From Lepidodermella squamata (Eukaryota > Gastrotricha), in contig JBLDXI010000046.1 of assembly GCA_047495785.1 (NCBI GenBank), forward strand, positions 372,001 through 436,000: a stretch of DNA of 64,000 nucleotides. Direction: 5' to 3'. The first letter of the stretch is position 1. Every line of letters starts with the position of its first letter. The position numbers were made by a program, and so were the translations under genes. This document shows positions 56,357 to 64,000 of the stretch, piece by piece. Under the pieces are notes generated by a model. It searched no databases and was not told the origin of the DNA. It saw nothing but the letters and a program-made list of their open reading frames with translations.

Positions 56357-58127
56357 ATGATTTTCCCATTGTTTTTCCTCACTCTGATGCCCTTTGCTTT
56401 TGGCCAGGAGTGCGTAGCGCAGTTTCTGAACAATCAAGCTAATCTGCCTAACCCAGTCACCTTTTGGCCAATGAATGCGTTATTCGGGCTTCGGGACGTT
56501 TCTGGTAACAACATCCATGCGAACTTCGCCGCTACAACTGGAGAGCTGGTAGAGGGCCCTGATGGACTGCCGAACACAGCTTACGAAACGAACAAGGCAG
56601 ACACGACGAGTTGGATAGTTGTGAACACCTCAGCCGTCAACATGGGCGCATCTTCTTTCACCCTTGCCGGATACGTCTTCGCACCTAATCGAGCTGCCAT
56701 TTATGAATACTACTCAGGCTCAATTGCCCAAGCCTGGTTATGGAATATGAATCGATACAACCTGTACGACATGCAGCCTAATGTACTCACCGCTAATAGT
56801 GCTATTGACGGAGCTGCAGAGGGGACCTTGTCATGTGACTTTTCGAAATGGCAATTCATCGCGCATATCTACGACGCGGCAACAGCGAAGCACTACGTGT
56901 ATTGCAACACAACCATAAGCAATTTAGCCCCACTGCCTTCTGCTCCTATGACAACTGATACACTTATCTTCGGTCACAGGTTTCTTTTAAGCATTTTCAT
57001 GTTTCTTGCGACAACATGTCCCATAAGTAACGCAAGCAAAGATAATACACGGTAAACGGGTTCAGAAACTCTAAAACGAGAGACGTCGCTAGAGTCTAAT
57101 CTCATGGTCAGAAAAAAGTTATAAAATTTTAATCAGGTATGTCACTTGTTAAAAAATTAAATTGTTAAAAATAGAAATGTGGTCCAACCCGGTAAAATAC
57201 CGAAAATTACCGAACTAGTTACCATCGGGGGTTTTCAGGTTTTCGGTTAACGGTTAAATCGCGGATAAAAGATGCTGGGAATTTTCTCTTGGTAGGTTCA
57301 ATTCTTAAAAATTGATTGAATTTTCTACAAAAAGTTGCCAAATTAAAAAATAATTGGGACACGCTGTAAAAGCTTGTTTTTTCACAGAATGCCTAACATG
57401 TATATCGGAGGGTCGTTTGACAACAAGTATGCATGCATTTCGCTGTGGAAAGCTGCGCTGATCCCATCGCACCTGGCGACCATTCGCCAACAATGTCAAC
57501 TTATAAATCGTAACAGAAATATCCCATCTGAACTTCTGTGATTCCGGCATTTCCTATATAGAGATAAAGTGCAACGACAAGTGTTTACCCGGTAGCTGTG
57601 TCGGAGACTTGAATAGCATGGGCGGTTATCGATGCACGTGCCAAGAAGGCTGGGAAGGTTGGGACTGCAGGATTCGTAAGTTACAAGAGTTCGAAAAGCT
57701 AAATACAGTTGGTTTCTTTATTATCAAGCGACATGCAACCCAGGGTGCGGCATTGGAGGAAGATGCACGGCCCCAAATACGTGTACTTGCGCCCCGGGCT
57801 GGTCTGGCAGTCTCTGTGAATTACGTAAGACAATAACAGAAAATGGACATTAAACTTCGATCTTCTGATATTTTCTAGCATCTTGCCCTTCAGGCTGTGA
57901 AAATGGCGGGACTTGCATTAGGCCTAATCGATGCGCTTGCGCCAGTGGCTGGTTGCCACCCGACTGTCTTACTCGTGAGTCTGCCTCACTATATATCACA
58001 TTTGATTGTGTTCTTGGGCTTCGCAGCATCCTGCCCGAAACGATGCTACTTTCGCGGAAAATGCATCGCCCCTAACAACTGCGAATGCAGGCAAGGTTGG
58101 ACTGGTGCAGATTGTTCTACAAGTTAG
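56357..58127 (+). CDS. Secreted LamG-like / four-EGF protein (paralogue of 3423-5557)
   Basis: Exons 56357-56979, 57388-57509, 57562-57675, 57729-57824, 57879-57974 and 58027-58127 join in phase. Signal peptide ([17 protein letters not shown]), LamG-like domain ([33 protein letters not shown]; then [20 protein letters not shown] in exon 2), and four EGF-like modules ([48 protein letters not shown]), ending CSTS and TAG right after the fourth. Exon phases and module order are identical to the paralogue 53 kb away, so the pair arose by gene duplication. The large first intron (56980-57387) carries a GGTAAAATACCGAAAATTACC repeat. Likely extracellular. Confidence 0.85.
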
Positions 58128-58692
58128 TTCGGGCATAAAACTTGAAAAAAACCGTACAGTATTTCTTCCATATAGGAACTGAAGGTGTGTATTGACGGAT
58201 GAAATTCTTATTCATATTATTCACCGCAGTATTTCTGCTTCAGGTTATTGCCAAACTGCCGCATGCTGATTGGCCCCGTTCCAAATTTCCCTTCTTACAC
58301 CTTTCACCAAGGTGAAGCCATAGCCTGAATTACTCTTGTTGCCTCGTCAAATCTGTCTGAAATCAGTCTAACGCAATTTCTCATCGAATCGCCATTTATG
58401 ACCTTTTCTGGCCATATGATAACGTGACTTCACATCTCATTTTGGACTTTCTAGTCACTCTTTAGTTCATCTTGTTTGCTTGCTTTTCATGATTATTTTC
58501 ATGCGATTTCCTAATACAGAACAGTGAACAGGATGGTACCTCAAAATCCTCACATTAATTTATGAGTTCCTCACTTAAAAAATCACTCACGGCTTGGCAA
58601 AACGATTTCCGACAAGCTTTTTATTTACGGTTGACTTCAAATTTCACAGTTTCGACATATCAAGAGGCTAGATAACTTTCTCGCCAATGTCC
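58128..58692. other. Intergenic, no gene seen
   Basis: 3' flanks of two convergent genes; no additional exon supported. Confidence 0.4.
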
Positions 58693-59442
58693 TTAGTTGT
58701 GAGCGGAAACCTCACTCCAAAACTGGGTCAAAAACACCTTCATGAAATCGTGACGCTGCTGAGCCAGTTGGCGCGCAGATTCCGTCTTCATCATAGCCGA
58801 CAAATGCAGCAACTTCTCATAGACATGCCCAATCGCATCGCCGCCTTTTGGCTTAACAGTCGATGCGTTGTACTGCTCAGCCGTCGGCTTCTCAGCCACG
58901 TAATTCTCCGGCTCAGTGAACTGCGAAATCACGCCTCCAGTCGCCCCAGCATACGCGAAACACCTAGCCAAACCCGCGGCGCCGATCGCGTCTAAACGAT
59001 CAGCGTCCTGGACAATCATGAATTCAATCGTCGAGCAAATCGCTGGTTTCGACTGATTCGCCTCCAACTCCTTACGGAAGGACATGTTCGCGACAATTTG
59101 AAGGCACGAGTCTTTTTCGTCGTGCGTAAGGCCCGGAATTTTGTCGAGAATTGCCAGGATGTGCTGGCGTTGAACTTCAACGCTTTTCGTGTATTTAAAA
59201 TCGCCGACGTCGTGGATGAGCGCGGTGATTGCGACGACTTTTTCGTTGATTTTCAAGCTGCTATCACGGGCCTGTTCCATAGCGACTAGACGCAGGGCGT
59301 TTGATTTAACGCGTTCGATGTGGCTGTAATCGTGGGAGGCGTCTTGTTTGTTGTCTTCTAGGTAGATTTTGACTAGCTGCTCGGTTGTTCGAAGCATCTC
59401 GGAGCTCAACAAGTTATCAGTCGCTGAACAAGCATTAACCAT
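58693..59442 (-). CDS. HD-domain phosphohydrolase (YedJ-like)
   Basis: A single open exon of 249 codons. The HD superfamily metal ligands are visible: HDYSHIERV (first His), ALIHDVGDFKY (the HD pair, about residue 77) and VQDADRLDAIGAAG (distal Asp), followed by the GLARCFAYAG segment typical of the bacterial YedJ/YpgQ group and its eukaryotic relatives. It probably hydrolyses a phosphate ester or nucleotide; substrate unknown. No signal peptide, so cytosolic. Lack of introns contrasts with nearly every other gene here and fits either retroposition or an old transfer from a microbe. The start is the first ATG of the frame. Confidence 0.85.
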   Translation of the reverse strand: MVNACSATDNLLSSEMLRTTEQLVKIYLEDNKQDASHDYSHIERVKSNALRLVAMEQARDSSLKINEKVVAITALIHDVGDFKYTKSVEVQRQHILAILDKIPGLTHDEKDSCLQIVANMSFRKELEANQSKPAICSTIEFMIVQDADRLDAIGAAGLARCFAYAGATGGVISQFTEPENYVAEKPTAEQYNASTVKPKGGDAIGHVYEKLLHLSAMMKTESARQLAQQRHDFMKVFLTQFWSEVSAHN

Positions 59443-60579
59443 CTTTCGGCGTCTAAATACTCCTACAAGTTAACGGAAAAATAGTTAAACTTGAACAATA
59501 AGGTAAATTTAGCTGAAGAATTATTAAAAAAATGACCTATAGCAAGAGCTGTCATTGATAGAAACAGCAGACTATAGCGAGTACTGTATCAATTTTATTG
59601 CATGTGAAAAAAGGCGAGATAACAAAAAAGTCACAACACATAATGTGGCAACACATTTTACACACGTGCGAGAGAAAAAACAGTGCGATGTGTATATGAG
59701 TGTGTTAGTACAATTTTTCATTCATAAAATAATGATAGTGGTCGTGATGATTCATACGCCGCCATACCGTAGCGCGGGATAGGTTTGGACACTTCGGCTT
59801 TGCAGGTGAATAGGTTTGTAACGCCGTATGATAAAAATACAAGGTTTGTTGCATAAAATTCCCCGTCTCATGCGCTGTCGAATGGCATGAGCCCCAGGGC
59901 GATTGGAGTAAAACTTGATTTTTAAAAAATATTATAAGAAATGCAACTCAACTGGCCAATTTTGGGCCCTTTATTTAGGACAAAAGGTATTTTTCTCAAT
60001 TTCTTCAGAAAACATTATGTTCATATTTTTTTTCGAATTTGAAAATTGAAAATTCAGGGGAAAGGAACAAGGTAAATATGTGTAGAAAATCAATAAATTT
60101 TACCGGAAAAACGAAGCTCACCTTAAACATTTTGGTTTAAACAAATTATATTAATTTCCGAATTAGGACACATTTTTGATCCTCGAACAGTGTGGAATAA
60201 GGTGGTGGGGCCGGTGGATATACGGTACCGCCGAGTTGGCCCTGTAGTTTAGCAAAAATGTCCCTCGACCAAAGGGTCCCCCTTGTGCTTTTATTATAAT
60301 TTTCCCAGCTCATCCTCACCAGTTGGAAGATCCTATATTCCACCCCGAATGGTTTAGTCAAAAATTACAGGTATAACACTTTTCGATCCCAGCATTGCCC
60401 AACTTAAAGTCTTGAACTTGAGATCAAATACCAAATTTCAGGTTTTTTCAAAGCGTGCATCAGCCTGATGTCGGATTTCAAGAATTTCAACACTTCGAAT
60501 GTCTTCAAATGCTTTTATTTGAACTTGATAATAAAACTAAGGGTTTGCGTTACGGAAATGTCAATGAAGTGTCCCTGAA
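59443..60579. other. Intergenic, no gene seen
   Basis: No supported exon or repeat of note. Confidence 0.4.
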
Positions 60580-60996
60580 TTATTTCCTAGCCATTGCAAA
60601 CAGTGACAGTCTGCCGTTTTTGCAGACAGTATCGACGATTTGCTTACAAAACGGAGAAATCTGACAGATGCCTGTTAGTAACTGCTCTCGGCAAGACAGG
60701 CCCGGTTTGGCTTGGTCGTGAGATACTGTTTCCTTCTTATCCAAAATCCGCAATTCGTCATTCATGTCGGACAATCCAGGAAAATCCTCTATTTCCTTCT
60801 CGACGCCAGCTGAAACAATGGAGAAAATTCAAAATTAGGCAATTTCTAAAAATGTAAAATAAAACTTGCATTGTTCTGGTTCGTTAGCCTCAGGTATCGC
60901 ATTGATGTACAGAAAATTTTGGGCCAGGCCTTCCCTCACGAGTAGAGCGAAATATACTGAAAACAGCATGAGAGCGAGAAAAAATTGGGACGTCAT
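60580..60996 (-). CDS. Candidate small secreted cysteine-rich protein (model uncertain)
   Basis: Exon 60866-60996 opens with a good signal peptide (MTSQFFLALMLFSVYFALLV). After a 56-bp intron-like gap, 60580-60809 is open with four spaced cysteines (SCREQLLTGICQISPFCK ... TVCKNGR) and ends MARK, stop. The pieces look like a small secreted protein, but the obvious GT-AG junction leaves the two frames one base out of step, so the true splice site, a sequence error or decay must be assumed. No family recognised. Confidence 0.35.
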
Positions 60997-61744
60997 TTTG
61001 GTTTATAATCAAGCCATTTCACCAAATTCTAAGTTACAGAAAAATAACATTAAAATATTAGCATTTTTGTCATTCTTTGTCTCCTGAGACCTTCGAGGTC
61101 ATTTGGTATTTTCTTGCGCTAGTAAAGAATTTCATTTTGCTAATTAAAACTGGAACACATGGGATTCCAGAATTTCTGGACTCGTTGGGGATTGGTATCT
61201 TACAGAAGCTAAAATATCGTAAAAAGCAAAAATTGGAACTCGAAATTTGAACCGAGGAAATGACATGAAATAGTTGCGCAGACATTGCCAGGGATTGTCC
61301 ATGATTTTCCGTTCAATGACGTTCAATATTCATCTAACGGCCCCCAGCATAGAAATTGGGCTATATATCCATAAATAGCGTCTGTGGGAGTCTCACGTGG
61401 TCAACATTGCATTCTCAAGAACTTAATTTTCTCCTACTCGAGCTTTTTTACGGCTCTCTCCACTCAAGTGTTAAGCCCTTGAAAGACAGCGTAGCTTTTA
61501 GGCGAAACCAAAATCAGCGCTACTTCATAGTTCTGCATACAGTTTCTCAACTGACTGGTAATTCCCACGCTCATTTACACATGAAATAACTCCTTAATTT
61601 TGAAAAATTATGAGAGCATCAGCTGTTTTAATATATTCAACAAATAAGAAAATATTTCCGAGTATTCATAAGCCATTTTTATTTTTTTCACTGAACCGAA
61701 TAAAACAGAAGGAAGAATCCATAAAAATTACAAATTTTTCCAAA
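60997..61744. other. Intergenic, no gene seen
   Basis: AT-rich spacer without supported features. Confidence 0.4.
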
Positions 61745-62725
61745 TCAGAGCTGCTTAACGTCGCACGAAGTTGTAATTACAACAGCTGATTCAGATTTTT
61801 TAATCAAAGGCTCACTGTTATTTCCCGAAGAAATCTCCTCATTGGAGCTCTCGCCAGATTTAACGGAATTCCTTGCCGTCGACAGTTGATTCGCCACTTT
61901 ACGAAAATGGATGCACCTGAAAATCGCAAAAACAAGAGCACCAGCGCTGAGAAGCAACAGCACGGCCAATACACCTAAAGTCACTGATAACGGCTGGATT
62001 CTCAATTGATTCCCAACTCCACTTTCCGCCGGGCCATTTCGCGTTGGCTCAACTTTAACAGGAGTCATTTGGGCAGATAGAGTTTCAGGCTTAATGTGGC
62101 AGTAGTACTGGAGCACCTTCTCCTGGCCGTTATTCGCCGACCGGCCAGCCCCGTACCATTTCGCCTGGTAACCAGGTGGGCAGGTAAAGTCGCCAGTTAC
62201 AGGATTAGGAACATCATCAGATATCGAATTGCCTTCTCGTTGAATCTGGTAGAAACCACCCAGCTCTGATCCGTTGAAGAACACGAAGCAGATCGATTGT
62301 TGACACGCAACTGGCCGAATGTAGCGATCTTCACTGTCGAGAAAACTCGGCGATAGCAGGTTGAAAACGATTGTCTCATAGCCAAGCGGGCATGTGAAAG
62401 CGTTTGTGACCGGGTTGATCGCTTCAATGGTCGGCAAATTGCCGTATTTCTCATCGCATTTGAAGAACATCCCGCCAAACGGGTCGAAGCCTCGTGTCTT
62501 AGCGAGGCATAAATGCGTCTCTAAGATTTCTTCCTGGTAGTCCGAAACAGGACTTGCGACTAAGAAATCGGTGGTGTTGTCCGGGCAGTAGGCGTTTTTG
62601 TCGTCAAACGTGTTGGCAATCAAAGCGCCTCGGCGATACGAGTACAAGCCGCGGAAGCTTGTTGCCTCGCTGCCTGGCAGAACTAAGCACCATAATAAAA
62701 GAAATGCCGGACGTAGGGGTGTCAT
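61745..62725 (-). CDS. Single-pass membrane protein resembling the perforin-2 (MPEG1) P2 region, without MACPF domain
   Basis: Single exon, 326 codons from ATG 62725, chosen because a signal peptide follows it (LRPAFLLLWCLVLPGSEA). The ectodomain has two related cassettes: FGGMFFKCDE ... NPVTNAFTCPLGYETI and GGFYQIQRE ... NPVTGDFTCPPGYQAKWYG. The FGG(M/F)(F/Y)...NP.TG.F.CP.GY pattern is like the P2 domain that follows the MACPF domain of perforin-2. A transmembrane helix (SVTLGVLAVLLLLSAGALVF) and a Ser-rich cytoplasmic tail of about 55 residues end the protein, as in perforin-2. No pore-forming MACPF sequence lies upstream. It could be a receptor or regulator; the assignment rests on motif resemblance. 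Confidence 0.55.
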   Translation of the reverse strand: MTPLRPAFLLLWCLVLPGSEATSFRGLYSYRRGALIANTFDDKNAYCPDNTTDFLVASPVSDYQEEILETHLCLAKTRGFDPFGGMFFKCDEKYGNLPTIEAINPVTNAFTCPLGYETIVFNLLSPSFLDSEDRYIRPVACQQSICFVFFNGSELGGFYQIQREGNSISDDVPNPVTGDFTCPPGYQAKWYGAGRSANNGQEKVLQYYCHIKPETLSAQMTPVKVEPTRNGPAESGVGNQLRIQPLSVTLGVLAVLLLLSAGALVFAIFRCIHFRKVANQLSTARNSVKSGESSNEEISSGNNSEPLIKKSESAVVITTSCDVKQL

Positions 62726-63670
62726 TGTTCCGTAACCATTGCAGCTCCTGAGTCTTGCATTAACTTGGCGCCGTATTATACTTAGAGCCTGAATGCTTGT
62801 TGTCAAGTATCTGGCTTATTCACTATGGTCAGCAAGCGTATCGCGTCAACAGCCTCGTAAATTAGACCTATTAGTGAAGGGCAAAATAATCTTTCAAGGC
62901 ATAAAACAATCAAATTCAGCCTGGTTTTTTTGAATATACCTCTGGGAAAAATTATTATAAAAACAAGGCTTGAGCGTTTTATTGAAGAGCAGAATCATTT
63001 CTAACCACAATCTTAAAATAGGATTAATTGAATGGAATTAGGGAGAGACACGGCGTTTCCCTGAGACTCAATGTGAAAGACCTCTGATTTTTCTCTGATG
63101 GAACCAGACATGATTGAAAATGAAATAAAATTGATTGTTTTTGACCTTGTTGAACACAATAATAGTTTCAAGTATCGTAGTTAAATCCCATTTATCGATT
63201 TCATGTCACTGCGTCTATTATCAAGCTTTTGATAGGTAAAGCAGCACCAAGTACTGGCCGTGCCGTTTTTTATTCTAAAAATTGAATGAATATGTGGGCG
63301 TGCTTGGATTTTCGAGTATCACGAAATAGCAATTAACCATTTTTTATTGACCATCTCAGTGCAAATATCGATCGGGTATAACCAAAAAAAGGCTCGAACT
63401 CTGAAATTTCATTTTTTCGAATTCACTACTCCTCTTTGCCAAAAAAGAATTCGATAACAAAACAATTGCTTTGTCCGATGGAAAAAATTCCAGCTTAAAA
63501 CTTGTGTATTGTAAACCTTGTTCTTTGCTTGTTTTGCCGAGAAGTACACGGGATGCAGTAGTTTTTATGCTGCGCTCGGTTAAGCACGAATGTATTACAC
63601 TAGCTACGGTGAGCATTAAGTAATAAAAAAGTGAAAGCCAGAGCAACAAAATTACGCATATAATGAAAAT
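62726..63670. other. Intergenic, no gene seen
   Basis: No supported exon. A 97-codon minus-strand open frame (63356-63649) lacks an ATG-led domain or splice context. Confidence 0.4.
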
Positions 63671-64000
63671 ATGTTACAAAAGCTAAAGCATGTAGCTAAA
63701 GCTAGGTTTCGTTTGCTTGTTCTACTATTCGTAAGCCTCGCACTTCTCGTCATCATTCTAGCTGTAATAAACACTTTCTACATCGAGTATGTTGGAGCTC
63801 TGTATCGCAAAATCACCAGCGGTTCTGACTCGCAATCTACGGCAGTTATTTGCCATGACCAGAACGCTCTGAACGAGCAAAGGCGAAAATTTACCTATCA
63901 AGGATGCGGCTCAATTGATAGATGGTTTGACAGCAGAGTCCAAACAAGGGAGAGGGACATCGAAAATGCCAGCCGACTAATTGAAAAGACTCATCTACCG
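63671..64000 (+). CDS. Second DXD-type glycosyltransferase, N-terminal part (runs off the window)
   Basis: The 110 codons to the window end start with a short basic N-terminus and a membrane anchor (LLVLLFVSLALLVIILAVI). EQRRKFTYQGCGSIDRWFDS matches the stem motif of the gene at 53938 (RRKFKFRGCNSIERW) at the equivalent distance from the anchor, followed by a similar charged helix. The catalytic part lies outside. Confidence 0.7.
   Translation, partial: MLQKLKHVAKARFRLLVLLFVSLALLVIILAVINTFYIEYVGALYRKITSGSDSQSTAVICHDQNALNEQRRKFTYQGCGSIDRWFDSRVQTRERDIENASRLIEKTHLP

Noticed and set aside
59555-59782. 75-codon plus-strand frame
   Set aside because: Low-complexity composition without domain or splice support.
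63356-63649. 97-codon minus-strand frame
   Set aside because: No domain, splice context or paralogue. It may be chance in AT-rich sequence.

Overview
The window is nuclear DNA from a metazoan. Its genes are rich in short introns, it carries a conventional muscle myosin heavy chain, secreted C-type-lectin/EGF/LamG proteins and receptor tyrosine kinases, and its introns are AT-rich. Two pairs of same-strand receptor kinase genes are only about 90 bp apart, with a consensus 3' splice site just before the downstream start and no visible donor. This suggests operons resolved by trans-splicing, so a nematode is my best guess; the species is not identifiable by eye.

Layout. 1-2.0 kb: end of a DNA transposon and the 5' part of a secreted cysteine-rich/C-type lectin gene (minus) with an in-frame stop. 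3.4-5.6 kb: LamG plus four-EGF secreted protein gene (plus). 6.6-8.15 kb: 5'-truncated non-LTR retrotransposon. 8.2-9.2 kb: decayed short-chain dehydrogenase joined to copies of the lectin gene's signal-peptide exon. 9.5-11.8 kb: one DNA transposon nested in another, the inner with a Mutator-like transposase remnant. 12.8-26.3 kb: 12-exon muscle myosin heavy chain (minus), its introns full of small repeats. 27.2-39.9 kb and 42.1-53.35 kb: two copies of a unit holding two receptor tyrosine kinase genes in tandem (minus). The 2.2 kb between the units holds a second, 5'-inverted copy of the non-LTR element split by a solo LTR. 53.9-55.9 kb: Golgi-type glycosyltransferase with a DXD motif. 56.4-58.1 kb: paralogue of the LamG-EGF gene. 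58.7-59.4 kb: single-exon HD-domain phosphohydrolase. 61.7-62.7 kb: single-exon membrane protein resembling the P2 region of perforin-2. 63.67 kb to the end: start of a second glycosyltransferase.

The four kinases share signal peptide, LamG-like, SEA-like, second LamG-like, transmembrane segment and tyrosine kinase. Two complete kinase readings (B-copy genes, 1180 and 1182 residues) and the A-copy upstream gene (1187) keep phase through every junction. The A-copy downstream gene has a one-base deletion just after its ATG. Comparing the two units base by base dates several transposon events after the duplication, including one site that looks like an excision footprint. No bacterial-type operon, CRISPR array or rRNA gene is present, and I found no convincing tRNA.
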